Origin: Arenibacter algicola
GTDB taxonomy: Bacteria; Bacteroidota; Bacteroidia; Flavobacteriales; Flavobacteriaceae
Assembly: GCF_000733925.1 (NCBI RefSeq)
Contig: NZ_JPOO01000003.1
Location: forward strand, 186,001 to 250,000
Length of the DNA: 64,000 nt
Reading direction: 5' to 3'
Below, in pieces: positions 1 to 8,924 of this stretch. The notes beneath the pieces were generated by a model. The model was not told where the DNA came from. It searched no databases and was given only the letters and a program-made list of their open reading frames with translations. The translations under genes and the position numbers were made by a program. The first letter of the stretch is position 1; each line of letters starts with the position of its first letter.

Positions 1-1
1 G

Positions 2-544
2 AGCATGAATACCAGGAGTGAATTGGAAGAGGAAAGGCGTTTGTTTTATGTGGCCCTTACCAGGGCAGAAAAGCAGGCATATTTAACCTACACGCAGAAT
101 AGATACCGTTGGGGTAAATTGGTAGATGCCGAACCTAGTAGATTTATTGAGGAAATTGATGAAAAATATATTGAAAACCTCACACCTGTCCAGAGATCTG
201 GATACACCCCCTTAATAGATGTTGATATTTTTGGTGATGTTGATAAAAGCAGATTAAGACAGAACAAACCCCTACAGGGAACACCTCCCAGTGGTGTTAG
301 GCCCAATGAAAATCAGTTGCGAAAACTTCGTAAACTAAAACCGGAATTAGGTACTCCCGTTGGAAATACCAATTCGGTAGATCCCAATTTATCAGAAGGT
401 TCCTTAGTAAACCATACTAGATTTGGTAGGGGACAAGTGCTGAAAATTGAAGGGGTAGGAAACGACAGGAAAGCTGAAATTAAATTTGATAAGGGAGACA
501 TAAAAAAACTTTTATTAAGGTTCGCAAAGTTGGAGGTACTCTAA
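2..544 (+). CDS. uvrD: UvrD/PcrA-type ATP-dependent DNA helicase, C-terminal part (5' end outside window)
   Basis: This is the 3' end of a superfamily 1 DNA helicase that unwinds DNA during nucleotide excision and mismatch repair. The reading frame is open to the left edge, so the ATPase core lies outside the window. The visible start holds helicase motif VI (EEERRLFYVALTRAEK), whose arginine contacts ATP. A linker of about 80 residues with low conservation follows. The last 48 residues (nt 398-541) form a small Tudor-like module with the core GSLVNHTRFGRGQV, which in PcrA/UvrD of other bacteria is known to bind RNA polymerase. The family call is firm; choosing UvrD or PcrA as a name is arbitrary in this phylum. 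The gene ends 39 nt before the convergent esterase gene. Confidence 0.93.
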   Translation, partial: SMNTRSELEEERRLFYVALTRAEKQAYLTYTQNRYRWGKLVDAEPSRFIEEIDEKYIENLTPVQRSGYTPLIDVDIFGDVDKSRLRQNKPLQGTPPSGVRPNENQLRKLRKLKPELGTPVGNTNSVDPNLSEGSLVNHTRFGRGQVLKIEGVGNDRKAEIKFDKGDIKKLLLRFAKLEVL

Positions 545-582
545 CTCCATAGGGACCAGTGATTTTAATATGTGGACATAGA

Positions 583-1428
583 TTATAAATGCTCTTGGAC
601 AAAGGCCTTCAGTTTAATGGAAGTATCCCAAAGATCCAATCCTACCCAGCCGTGACCTCCGTTAGGGTAGAAGGTAAATTGGTGTTCTACGTTTAATTCC
701 ATTAATCTATCCCTTAGGCTTATTCCCTGGGAATTTGGAATTAAGGGATCCTGTGCTCCATAAAACAATAAGGTTGCAGGAGAAGTGGTTTTTACTTGGT
801 ACAACGGACTCACCTCTTCCAAAACCTCTGGATCATTACCAAATTGATCTAAAAGGGTCCTTAACACGGGATTTGGTGTATTTATATATGCCTCGTCCAA
901 AAGGTTGGTAGGCCCTACAATGCTACAGACCATTTTCACCTGTTCTTTGGTATCGTGTGCATAGCTCCACAATAGGGAAAGATGGGCACCTGCACTAGAA
1001 CCAATAAATCCGATATCCTTTAAAATTTGAAATTCATGCGCCCTATTGGACAATTCCTGAACTAATTGGTCTATGTCATGGATTTGCATTGGATAAGGAG
1101 GATTGTTCAGATCGGCCAATCTATAATTCATGTTAACTACTGCTATCTCCGATAATTGTTCCCTTATAAAGTCTTTAAAGGGATTCATTTCCGATTTTTC
1201 ACCAGCATTCCATCCTCCTCCATGTACCAGAATGAGAACTTTAGTTTCAGTGGTCCTGTTTTTTGGAAGATAAATGTCATATTTTTGATGTGTATTGGAA
1301 CCATATTCCAAGTCGATAATGTTCTTGGCCTCCAATGCGCCAGTGTCGGTTGCAATAGGATCTTCCGAACAAGAGTGGAGTATTACAAAGAAGAATCCAA
1401 GAAGTACGATAAACTGGAACTTATACAT
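583..1428 (-). CDS. alpha/beta hydrolase, lipoprotein esterase/lipase-like
   Basis: A 281-residue secreted hydrolase of the alpha/beta fold, probably a carboxylesterase of the BD-FAE/hormone-sensitive-lipase-like type. The N-terminus is a lipoprotein signal with the lipobox Cys at residue 20 (VILHSC). The oxyanion-hole motif HGGGWNAGEK is at residues 69-78, the nucleophile Ser145 lies in GSSAG, Asp227 in the AQDPLIP loop, and His259 in GGHGW, so a full catalytic triad is visible. The substrate cannot be read from the sequence. It probably sits on the periplasmic face or outer membrane. It is divergent from the Sua5/TsaC gene, from which 46 nt separate it. Confidence 0.85.
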   Translation of the reverse strand: MYKFQFIVLLGFFFVILHSCSEDPIATDTGALEAKNIIDLEYGSNTHQKYDIYLPKNRTTETKVLILVHGGGWNAGEKSEMNPFKDFIREQLSEIAVVNMNYRLADLNNPPYPMQIHDIDQLVQELSNRAHEFQILKDIGFIGSSAGAHLSLLWSYAHDTKEQVKMVCSIVGPTNLLDEAYINTPNPVLRTLLDQFGNDPEVLEEVSPLYQVKTTSPATLLFYGAQDPLIPNSQGISLRDRLMELNVEHQFTFYPNGGHGWVGLDLWDTSIKLKAFVQEHL

Positions 1429-1474
1429 AAAACATTATTTCTTAAATTGTTAACGTTTATTTTGAACCAATAAT

Positions 1475-2095
1475 ATGTCTGAATTTATTAAAATATATCC
1501 TGAAAATCCTAATCCTAAGGAAATTAAGAGAGTGGTGGATGTTTTGCGTAAAGGGGGCCTGATTATTTATCCAACAGATACCGTGTATGGCCTTGGGTGT
1601 GATATAACAAACACCAAAGCCTTGGAAAAAATAGCACGCATCAAAGGAGTAAAATTGGCAAAGGCCAATTGGTCCTTTATATGTGCCGATCTCAGTAACC
1701 TTTCGGACTACGTAAGGCAAATAGATACCTCTACCTTTAAAATTCTAAAGCGGGCCTTACCAGGACCTTATACTTTTATACTTCCAGGGAACAATAACCT
1801 TCCCAAAGAATTTAAAAAGAAAAAAACAGTAGGTATTCGTATTCCTGATAATTCTATTGCCAGGACCTTGGTTGAAGCACTGGGAAACCCTATCGTATCA
1901 ACCTCTATTCGTGATGAGGATGAACTTTTGGAATATACCACCGATCCAGAATTGATCTATGAAAAATGGAAAAATCTGGTAGATATAGTTATTGATGGCG
2001 GTTATGGGGACAACATGGCGTCCACAGTAATAGATCTATCCGAAGATGAACCTATAGTGGTTAGGGAAGGAAAGGGAAGTTTGGATATATTCTAG
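1475..2095 (+). CDS. tsaC: L-threonylcarbamoyladenylate synthase (Sua5/YciO/YrdC family)
   Basis: A cytoplasmic enzyme that makes threonylcarbamoyl-AMP from threonine, bicarbonate and ATP, the first step of the t6A37 modification of ANN-decoding tRNAs. The 206 residues carry the family signature YPTDTVYGLGCD near residues 32-43 and the NPIVSTSIRDED loop. The length fits the single-domain TsaC/YciO class, not the longer Sua5 with its extra C-terminal domain. YciO paralogs look alike, so the exact role in t6A is inferred. Another t6A-pathway gene, mtaB, which methylthiolates t6A, lies at 49.4 kb in the same window. The gene faces the OmpA-like lipoprotein gene, with a shared hairpin terminator between them. 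Confidence 0.85.
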   Translation: MSEFIKIYPENPNPKEIKRVVDVLRKGGLIIYPTDTVYGLGCDITNTKALEKIARIKGVKLAKANWSFICADLSNLSDYVRQIDTSTFKILKRALPGPYTFILPGNNNLPKEFKKKKTVGIRIPDNSIARTLVEALGNPIVSTSIRDEDELLEYTTDPELIYEKWKNLVDIVIDGGYGDNMASTVIDLSEDEPIVVREGKGSLDIF

Positions 2096-2137
2096 GTACA
2101 AAGAAAGTTTTCCAATTAATTAATGAACAAAAAAAAA

Positions 2138-2159
2138 GCGACCCTATAGGTCGCTTTTT
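2138..2159. terminator. bidirectional hairpin terminator
   Basis: A perfect 6-bp stem GCGACC/GGTCGC with a 5-nt loop (CTATA) is flanked by an A-run on the left and TTTTT on the right. It sits between the convergent tsaC and OmpA-like genes and can serve both strands. Confidence 0.85.
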
Positions 2160-2177
2160 AATTTGAATAAGTTATTC

Positions 2178-3026
2178 TTAGTTGATCTTAGGATCTTTCA
2201 TTCCTTCTTCGATCATACTGTAGAATTGATCAATTTTTGGAAGTACAACAATACGTGTTCTTCTATTCTTAGCCTTGTCTGTTGGGGAAACAGGAATGTA
2301 CTCTCCTCTTCCTGCAGCAGTCATACGCTTAGGATCAACACCGTAATCTTTTTGTAAGATACGTACAACTGAAGTAGCACGTTTAACACTTAAATCCCAG
2401 TTGTCATATAAAACACCACTGTTGTATGGATCAGTATCGGTATGACCTTCAACCATAAATTCGAAATCTGGTTTGTTGTTAACCACTTGGGCAACTTTGC
2501 CTAAGATTTCCTTTGCTCTTTGGGTTACATTAAAGCTTCCGCTTCTAAACAAAAGTTTGTCAGAAATAGAAACAAAAACAACTCCTTTTTCTACACTAAT
2601 TTCGATATCCTCATCATCCAAGTTTCCAAGAACACCTTTTAAACTTTGAACCAAAGCCAAGTTTACAGAATCCCTTCTAGTAATGGCATCGTTAAGCTTT
2701 CTTATAGTTAAGTCCTTTTCTTTTAAACTTTCCAAGGATTTCTCCAAGTTATCGGCACCTTTACTTGTAAGAGTGGTAAGGTTGCCCATATTGTTTATCA
2801 AGTCTTGGTTATTGGCTTTAAGGAAGGCGTTCTGATCTTCCAAAGTCTGCATTTTTGAAGTTGCAGCAGCCTTATCTTCTAAACAGGTGTTTAATTTAAC
2901 AGTCGCGGAATTTAATAAATCTTGTGCTTCTTTCGCTTTAGCTTCCATATCCGCATATTTCTTCTGCGATACACATGAAGACAATAAAAGGGTAATACCT
3001 AAACAGCCTAAAATGATTTTTCTCAT
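2178..3026 (-). CDS. OmpA-family peptidoglycan-binding lipoprotein
   Basis: A 282-residue outer-membrane lipoprotein that probably tethers the outer membrane to peptidoglycan. The signal peptide ends in a lipobox with Cys18 (LLLSSC). Residues of about 25-115 are predicted coiled coil, rich in Lys, Glu and Leu. Residues of about 145-270 form an OmpA-C domain: EGHTDTDPYNSG, then NWDLSVKRATSVVRIL, GRGEYIPVSP and NRRTRIVVLP, with the Asp and Arg that grip the meso-diaminopimelate peptide. The layout resembles Pal and TolB-associated OmpA proteins, but there is no adjacent tol gene, so the name Pal is not justified. A TAATTTTG -7 element lies about 60 nt upstream, next to a perfect palindrome. Confidence 0.88.
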   Translation of the reverse strand: MRKIILGCLGITLLLSSCVSQKKYADMEAKAKEAQDLLNSATVKLNTCLEDKAAATSKMQTLEDQNAFLKANNQDLINNMGNLTTLTSKGADNLEKSLESLKEKDLTIRKLNDAITRRDSVNLALVQSLKGVLGNLDDEDIEISVEKGVVFVSISDKLLFRSGSFNVTQRAKEILGKVAQVVNNKPDFEFMVEGHTDTDPYNSGVLYDNWDLSVKRATSVVRILQKDYGVDPKRMTAAGRGEYIPVSPTDKAKNRRTRIVVLPKIDQFYSMIEEGMKDPKIN

Positions 3027-3082
3027 AGTTATGATAATAGAATTAATAATTTATAATTTAAATAGGTTCGTTTTAATGATGG

Positions 3083-3111
3083 CAAAATTATATAAAACGC
3101 AATATATTGCG
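3083..3111 (-). promoter_or_regulatory. putative promoter and palindromic operator of the OmpA-like gene
   Basis: On the minus strand a TAATTTTG element (plus positions 3083-3090) matches the Bacteroidetes TAnnTTTG -7 box. Just upstream of it is the perfect 14-bp palindrome CGCAATATATTGCG at 3098-3111. No TTG lies at the ideal 19-nt spacing, and the palindrome occupies that place, which suggests a regulator-dependent promoter. This is inference from position only. Confidence 0.4.
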
Positions 3112-3123
3112 AGACCAATTTAG

Positions 3124-4128
3124 TTAATCTTTTACTAAATTGTTAAAAATTTTTACATGATTTATATAATAAGCCCAAACAATGGATTTTATAAGGTAGT
3201 AATCACCTGTAATATAGGCCTTTTCGCGCTTGTTGTAAATGGTCAAGAAATTCCTGTAAAAACTAAAATGAGCCTGCAATATGGCCAAGAAATGCTTAAA
3301 TCTGCCTTGAAAAAGAAAATTCAGCCCGGCCAGACCATCCAAAATAAGTCTAAAAAGCACTAATGGGAATACTTTTCCTGCTGGAAGGTTTTTAACTAGC
3401 GAATAAAGGGAATTTCTAAAGTTAAGGAAAGTCTTCTTAGGATTCATACTATTTAAGGTAGAACCACCTAGATGATATACCTCGGAGGCTCCAACATAAT
3501 ACACTTTGTGGCCCTTGTTCCTTGCCCTCCAGCACAAGTCGATTTCTTCCTGATGGGCAAAATAATCCTCGTCAAATCCGTTTAGTTCCTGGAATACCTC
3601 TTTCTTAATAAACAAACACGCTCCGGTTGCCCAAAATATTTCTTTTACATCATTGTATTGACCGTTATCCGTTTCCAATTCATTAAAAATACGTCCCCGG
3701 CAAAAAGGATATCCGAATTTATCAATAAACCCGCCTGCGGCACCCGCGTATTCAAAATGGGTCTTATTTTTATAATCCAATATTTTGGGTTGAACAATGG
3801 ATGCTAAAGGCCTGTCCTCAAATTCCTTTATAATTGGGATAAGCCAATCCTTGGTTACTTCCACATCGGAGTTTAAAAGGCAATATATATCCGCATCTAT
3901 ATGGGGTAGGGCATCATTATATCCCTTGGCGTAACCCCCATTGCTCGAGTTTTGGACGATACCTATCTCTGGATACTTCTTTTTAAGAAAGGCGATAGAA
4001 TCATCTGTAGAGGCATTGTCGGCGACATATACATCAGCCTCCTTGGAGAATTCCGTTACGGACGGCAGAAATTTTTCCAAAAGCGATTTTCCGTTCCAAT
4101 TAAGTATAACTACTGCTATTTTCAACAT
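3124..4128 (-). CDS. glycosyltransferase family 2, rhamnosyltransferase-like
   Basis: A 334-residue GT2 enzyme of the WbbL/rhamnosyltransferase type that transfers a sugar from a nucleotide donor to a cell-surface glycan. The GT-A fold signs are VILNWNG near the N-terminus, VADNASTDDS for nucleotide binding, the CLLNSDVEV metal-binding region, the ATGACLFIKKEVF segment, and EIDLCWRARNKGH with the catalytic acidic residue. The C-terminal 90 residues are hydrophobic/aromatic and may touch the membrane. It stands alone, not in a glycan cluster, so donor and acceptor are unknown. It runs in the same direction as the OmpA-like gene downstream, 97 nt away. Confidence 0.88.
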   Translation of the reverse strand: MLKIAVVILNWNGKSLLEKFLPSVTEFSKEADVYVADNASTDDSIAFLKKKYPEIGIVQNSSNGGYAKGYNDALPHIDADIYCLLNSDVEVTKDWLIPIIKEFEDRPLASIVQPKILDYKNKTHFEYAGAAGGFIDKFGYPFCRGRIFNELETDNGQYNDVKEIFWATGACLFIKKEVFQELNGFDEDYFAHQEEIDLCWRARNKGHKVYYVGASEVYHLGGSTLNSMNPKKTFLNFRNSLYSLVKNLPAGKVFPLVLFRLILDGLAGLNFLFQGRFKHFLAILQAHFSFYRNFLTIYNKREKAYITGDYYLIKSIVWAYYINHVKIFNNLVKD

Positions 4129-4287
4129 TTTATATAATGCCCAAAATAACAGGCATGCATTAAAATTAAGAGGTTCTGATTAAGTCGGCAATGTAAAGAA
4201 ATAATTTATAAATGACGATGTATATTTTGATAACCACTATCCAAAATGCCTCGTCCATAATAGATAATTGGATGTTCCGGCTGTCCC

Positions 4288-4737
4288 TTATCCCGGACTA
4301 TATGCCGGAATATCCGTTAGAAAACTATATCGTTCCCTCTCGAAATCCATACTGCAAAAAAAATGATCCAAGCCGTTGGTGACCATTAAATATTTGGCTT
4401 TTAGCAAAAGGTTATAACGGGCAATTTGATCAAAAACCACTTGGTCAATTTTAATATCAGGCGATTTGCATTCTACAAGAATTTGAATACTCCCGTTGGG
4501 ATTGAAGACCACCACATCATATCTTTTTTTAAGATTATTAATAAGCAATTGCTTTTCAACATTGATATGCGCCTTAGGATAATTCTTGTCCGAAATTAGA
4601 TTATGCACTACGTGCTGTCTTACCCATTCTTCAGGTTGTAGAACCACAAATTTTTTGCGTATGACATCAAAAATATAGATTTTATTTTCCCTATTTTTGA
4701 ATCGAAAGGGATAGGACGGATAGTTTAATGGTTGCAT
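4288..4737 (-). CDS. stand-alone HsdR N-terminal-like PD-(D/E)xK nuclease domain protein
   Basis: A 149-residue protein matching the N-terminal nuclease domain of type I restriction enzyme R subunits (HSDR_N_2 type), without helicase or other restriction genes nearby. Likely active-site residues are present: E61, D74 in RYDVVVF, and E89-C-K91 in ILVECKSP, followed by Q104 and Y108 on the next helix. I chose the ATG at 4737 because the longer frame to 4845 runs into holA on the other strand and has no family similarity. It is divergent from holA by 26 nt. In Bacteroidota such proteins are usually annotated from the domain name only; the function is not known, and real restriction activity is unlikely without partner subunits. 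Confidence 0.8.
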   Translation of the reverse strand: MQPLNYPSYPFRFKNRENKIYIFDVIRKKFVVLQPEEWVRQHVVHNLISDKNYPKAHINVEKQLLINNLKKRYDVVVFNPNGSIQILVECKSPDIKIDQVVFDQIARYNLLLKAKYLMVTNGLDHFFCSMDFERERYSFLTDIPAYSPG

Positions 4738-4763
4738 TGTGCAAAGTTGATGATTTTTTTTAG

Positions 4764-5762
4764 ATGGATGAGGTAAAACAAATTGTAAGCAATATAAAAA
4801 ACGGAAATATAGCACCAATCTATTTTCTGACTGGCGAAGAGCCATACTATATTGATAAGATAGCGGAGTATATTGAAAAAAATGCCCTAACGGAAGAAGA
4901 ACGCGGATTTAATCAGGTTATACTTTACGGTAAGGAAATCACGATTGAGGACATCGTTAGCAATGCCAAGAGATACCCTATGATGGCAGAACGCCAAGTG
5001 GTTATCGTAAAGGAGGCACAACATTTATCCCGCACCATAGAAAACCTGGTTTCCTATGCCGATCAACCCCAACCTTCCACCATCCTTGTATTGTGCTATA
5101 AATACAATAAACTGGATAAACGTAAGAAGTTATATAAATCCATTAAAAAATCGGGGGTAATCTTTGAAGGCAAAAAACTTTACGAAAATCAAGTAGGGGA
5201 ATGGATTAAGAAATCCTTGCATTCTAGGGGTTATGGAATTACTTTCAAGGCGGCCAATCTTTTGGTAGAGTTCCTTGGGACCGATTTGGGCAAGATAGAT
5301 AAGGAACTTGAGAAATTGTGTTTGGTTGTCCCAAAAGGTGTTGAAATTAATCCGGAAGCCATTGAATCCAATATTGGAATTAGTAAGGATTATAACAATT
5401 TTGAACTTAAAAAAGCAATAGGGGAGAGAGACGTTGAAAAAGCAACAAGAATTGTCAATTATTTTGCGCAGAATCCAAAGGACAATCCGTTTGTACTTAC
5501 GATAACCCTTTTGTACTCCTTTTTTATACAGTTGCTTTCTTATCACGGTTTAAAGGATCACTCGCCAAAGAGTGTTTCCTCCGCCTTGGGTATAAGGCCA
5601 TTTTTTGTTTCTGAAATTCAGACGGCGGCAAGAAATTATCCCATGAGGCGCGTTAGTGAAATTATTTCCAGTTTAAGGGAATTGGATGTTAAGGGCAAAG
5701 GTGTTGGCTCCAATATTTCGCAGGCGGACTTGCTAAAGGAACTATTGATCAAAATATTCTAA
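4764..5762 (+). CDS. holA: DNA polymerase III subunit delta
   Basis: The delta subunit of the clamp loader, which opens the beta sliding clamp for loading on primed DNA. At 332 residues it has the usual length. Family marks are the N-terminal YFLTGEEPYYIDKIAEYIE segment, the AAA+-like core with LVLCYKYNKLDKRKKLYK, VEFLGTDLGKIDKELEKL in the middle, and a C-terminal collar domain ending in ADLLKELLIKIF. The ATP-binding site is degenerate, as is normal for delta. It is divergent from the small nuclease-fold gene, and 101 nt precede the next, convergent gene. Confidence 0.92.
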   Translation: MDEVKQIVSNIKNGNIAPIYFLTGEEPYYIDKIAEYIEKNALTEEERGFNQVILYGKEITIEDIVSNAKRYPMMAERQVVIVKEAQHLSRTIENLVSYADQPQPSTILVLCYKYNKLDKRKKLYKSIKKSGVIFEGKKLYENQVGEWIKKSLHSRGYGITFKAANLLVEFLGTDLGKIDKELEKLCLVVPKGVEINPEAIESNIGISKDYNNFELKKAIGERDVEKATRIVNYFAQNPKDNPFVLTITLLYSFFIQLLSYHGLKDHSPKSVSSALGIRPFFVSEIQTAARNYPMRRVSEIISSLRELDVKGKGVGSNISQADLLKELLIKIF

Positions 5763-5863
5763 ACTCATAATGGGTTGAATGGCCCCTTTACAGGAAAAAC
5801 CTATATACTATCAACCCAGGGAACTGATAGGCCATGGCAGTAAAAGACTTAATACAGTCAGAT

Positions 5864-6226
5864 TTACTTCTTATCCAAACTATATTTTCCTGGACCCAAC
5901 ATAAGTATCGATATAAAGGCAACTAAAAATAAAACGGCCTTTTCTTTTACATTGAAGGGATCTGCAGCATGTACGATAAATGTAGCAACAAACATGGTTA
6001 TAATTGTAGGAACTGTGGCCCAACGCGTTTTAAAACCAATAATAATCAGAATTGGACAAATAAATTCCCCTATAACCGCAAGGAATAGGGAAGGGGCAGC
6101 ACCAATACCAATGGGGTCACCAAATTCAAAATTACCACTAATTAACTTTTGAAATTTAGGTAGTCCGTGGGTTATCATTAAAATAGCCGAAGAAATGCGT
6201 AGAAATAGTAGGCCTAGGTCTTTCAT
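5864..6226 (-). CDS. DoxX family membrane protein
   Basis: A 120-residue integral membrane protein with four hydrophobic segments (about residues 5-20, 45-65, 70-90 and 95-112). The N-terminal LGLLFLRISSAILMITHGLPKFQKL and the PLLIIIGFKTRW-like turn after helix 2 are typical of DoxX. The family covers quinone-linked and redox-associated membrane proteins; the exact job is unknown. It lies downstream of and on the same strand as the E1 fusion gene, with 124 nt between them, so cotranscription is possible but not shown. Confidence 0.8.
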   Translation of the reverse strand: MKDLGLLFLRISSAILMITHGLPKFQKLISGNFEFGDPIGIGAAPSLFLAVIGEFICPILIIIGFKTRWATVPTIITMFVATFIVHAADPFNVKEKAVLFLVAFISILMLGPGKYSLDKK

Positions 6227-6350
6227 TTGGGAGGGAGTAGGTTTTATTAAGAATTAATAGATTTAAAGCGTATAAAAGTAACTATTAGTTTCTGAATAAC
6301 AAAAGGAATTATGATAGTCCATATTTAGAAACTTCAAAATAACGCTAGGG

Positions 6351-8762
6351 TTATCTCAATTTAGGAAAATCCGTAGGATTGGACTCGTGCATTATGCCAT
6401 AAACCTTTTCAAAAATATCCTCGGCGTTAGGCTTGGAAAAATAATCCCCATCTGTGGCATAAGCCGGTCTATGTGCCTTTGCGGTAAGGGTCTGGGGAGC
6501 ACTGTCCAAATATTTATACGCACCTTGTTTCTCAATAATTTCATGTGTCAGATAGGCGGAGCAGCCTCCAGGTACATCTTCATCTATAACCAACAACCTA
6601 CTTGTTTTTTTAATGCTCTTAAGTACGTCATGACGTAAATCGAAAGGCAATAGACTCTGGGCATCCACAACTTCAGCATCGATACCCACTTCCCTAAGTT
6701 CTTCAGCGGCTTGCATCACTATTCTAAGGGTAGAACCATAGGACAATAAAGTAATGTCCGTTCCAGCTCTAACTACTTCAACTATTCCAATCGGGGTGCA
6801 TATATCCCCAAGGTTATTGGGTTTGGGCTCTTTTAAGCGGTACCCATTTAAACTCTCGATCAACAAGGCCGGCTCGTTTCCCTTCATAAGGGTGTTGTAA
6901 AAACCAGCTGCCTTGGTCATATTCCTTGGTACTAGAATATACATGCCGCGCAACAAGTGGATCAATCCACCCATTTGCGAACCCGAATGCCAAATTCCTT
7001 CCAGTCGGTGCCCACGCGTCCGCACGATCAATGGTGCCCTTTGTTTCCCAACGGTCCTATAAAGTAGTGTTGCCAAATCATCGGTCAATGTAAAAAGCGC
7101 ATAAAATATATAATCCAAATATTGAATTTCCGCAATGGGGCGCAAACCTCTCAGCGCCATTCCTATTCCTTGCCCAATTATACTGGCCTCCCTAATCCCA
7201 ACATCGGCAACCCGGAGTTCCCCATATTTCTTTTGCAATCCTTCCAATCCCTGATTAACATCACCTATGGCTCCGCTGTCTTCCCCAAAAATCAATGCTT
7301 GGGAATACCTTTCAAAAAGAGCATCAAAATTGTCCCTAAGGATAATTCTTCCATCCACTTGCTCGGGATCCTCATCAAAAGTAGGCCTCACCTCAGGAAC
7401 ACTCAACGCATTGTTGCTTTGTTCGTTATATAAATGGGAACTAAACTTGGTTTGGGATTCCTCTAAAAAATTCTTGGTCCAAGCAGCCAAAAGATCTTTT
7501 TCCTTGCTGCTTTCTCCCAGCAAATATCGCATCGCCTTTCTGGCCTTGGAAGCCATATCCTTTTTTATAGGTTCTTCTATAGCTATTAAATCGTTTTTTA
7601 ATTTGGTGATAAAAATTTTGTTCATACTGGAATTGGCAGCATTTTCCAATAAGTTCACCAATACTTTTTTCTGTTCCTTATGGGGTGTCAAAAATTCTTC
7701 CCAAGCCTCTTTACGAGCGCTTCGAACCTGTCTCTTAATATTCTTTTCAAGCGATTTTAACTCCTCTTCTGTTGAAATTTTATTTTCCAATATCCATTCC
7801 CTGTAGCGCTTATTGCAATCATTGTCCTTTTCCCATTGCAAACGCTCCTCACTCTTATAGCGCTCATGGGAACCCGAAGTAGAATGTCCTTGCGGTTGCG
7901 TTAGTTCGGTAATATGGATTATTACCGGCACATGTTCGTCCCTAGCAATATCGGAGGCATTTTCATAAGCGTGGATCAAGGCCGTATAATCCCAACCCTT
8001 CACTTTTAATATCTCATAGCCCTCATGGTTCTTGTCCCTTTGAAAACCAATTAATATTTTTGATATATCCTCCTTGGTGGTCTGGTGTTTTGCGTGAACG
8101 GAAATGCCGTAGTTGTCATCCCAAATACTAATTACCATTGGCACTTGTAATACCCCTGCCGCATTTATGGTTTCAAAAAAAACACCTTCACTGGTACTGG
8201 CATTACCAATGGTCCCCCAGGCTACTTCATTGCCATTATCCGAAAATTTGGCACTGGATTTAACCTTTACGTTCCTGTATATTTTTGATGCCTGGGCCAA
8301 ACCTAACAATCTAGGCATTTGTCCGGCAGTACAAGAAATATCTGCACTACTATTTTTTTGTTTGGTGAGGTCTCTCCAACTGCCGTCTTCGTTTAGACTA
8401 AAGGTGGTAAAGTGACCACCCATTTGCCTTCCGGCACTCATGGTTTCTTTAGTTATATCGGTCGTTGCATATAGACCATGGAAAAATTCCTTTGGGGAAA
8501 GCAGTCCCAAAGCCATCATAAAAGTTTGATCCCTGTAATAGCCACTCCTAAAATCCCCATCCCTAAAAGATCTGGCCATGGCCAATTGCGGAAGCTCCTT
8601 ACCATCTCCAAAAATTCCAAATTTAGCTTTTCCGGTCAGAACTTCCCTTCTGCCCAATAGGCTACATTCCCTGCTAGTAACTGCAATTTCATAGTCTTTC
8701 AATATTTGTAATTGAAAATCGTCAAATGAAATATCGTTGCTTGACTTGGAATCTATATTCAT
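6351..8762 (-). CDS. 2-oxoacid dehydrogenase E1 component, fused alpha and beta subunits
   Basis: A thiamine-diphosphate enzyme that decarboxylates a 2-oxoacid and passes the acyl group to the lipoyl arm of E2. At 803 residues it joins the two subunits that most bacteria make separately. The alpha half (about 1-400) shows the thiamine-diphosphate/Mg site at 183-220 (GTIGNASTSEG ... DDNYGIS). The beta half (about 470-800) has FGEDSGAIGDVNQGLEGLQKK, REASIIGQGIGMALRGLRPIAEIQ and the C-terminal transketolase-like domain. Fusions of this type in Flavobacteria are usually annotated as branched-chain (2-oxoisovalerate) dehydrogenase; a pyruvate or mixed substrate cannot be excluded. No E2 or E3 gene is adjacent. 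Confidence 0.88.
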   Translation of the reverse strand: MNIDSKSSNDISFDDFQLQILKDYEIAVTSRECSLLGRREVLTGKAKFGIFGDGKELPQLAMARSFRDGDFRSGYYRDQTFMMALGLLSPKEFFHGLYATTDITKETMSAGRQMGGHFTTFSLNEDGSWRDLTKQKNSSADISCTAGQMPRLLGLAQASKIYRNVKVKSSAKFSDNGNEVAWGTIGNASTSEGVFFETINAAGVLQVPMVISIWDDNYGISVHAKHQTTKEDISKILIGFQRDKNHEGYEILKVKGWDYTALIHAYENASDIARDEHVPVIIHITELTQPQGHSTSGSHERYKSEERLQWEKDNDCNKRYREWILENKISTEEELKSLEKNIKRQVRSARKEAWEEFLTPHKEQKKVLVNLLENAANSSMNKIFITKLKNDLIAIEEPIKKDMASKARKAMRYLLGESSKEKDLLAAWTKNFLEESQTKFSSHLYNEQSNNALSVPEVRPTFDEDPEQVDGRIILRDNFDALFERYSQALIFGEDSGAIGDVNQGLEGLQKKYGELRVADVGIREASIIGQGIGMALRGLRPIAEIQYLDYIFYALFTLTDDLATLLYRTVGKQRAPLIVRTRGHRLEGIWHSGSQMGGLIHLLRGMYILVPRNMTKAAGFYNTLMKGNEPALLIESLNGYRLKEPKPNNLGDICTPIGIVEVVRAGTDITLLSYGSTLRIVMQAAEELREVGIDAEVVDAQSLLPFDLRHDVLKSIKKTSRLLVIDEDVPGGCSAYLTHEIIEKQGAYKYLDSAPQTLTAKAHRPAYATDGDYFSKPNAEDIFEKVYGIMHESNPTDFPKLR

Positions 8763-8924
8763 TACGCTATTGATGGTTTATCGCAAAAATATCAAATCAA
8801 TATGGTTTTTGCAACCTATACAAGAGGATAATAATTAATAATTCCTTAAAGAAAATTGAAGTGTATTTTTAAATATTGAGAATATCGTAAAAATAGATTC
8901 GATATTTGAGAATGCATCAATAAT

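Noticed and set aside
4288..4737. A complete type I restriction system
   Set aside because: Only the HsdR N-terminal-like nuclease is present; no helicase, HsdM or HsdS genes lie near.
4738..4845. N-terminal extension of the HsdR_N-like protein
   Set aside because: It overlaps holA on the other strand and is not similar to the family; ATG 4737 is a good start.
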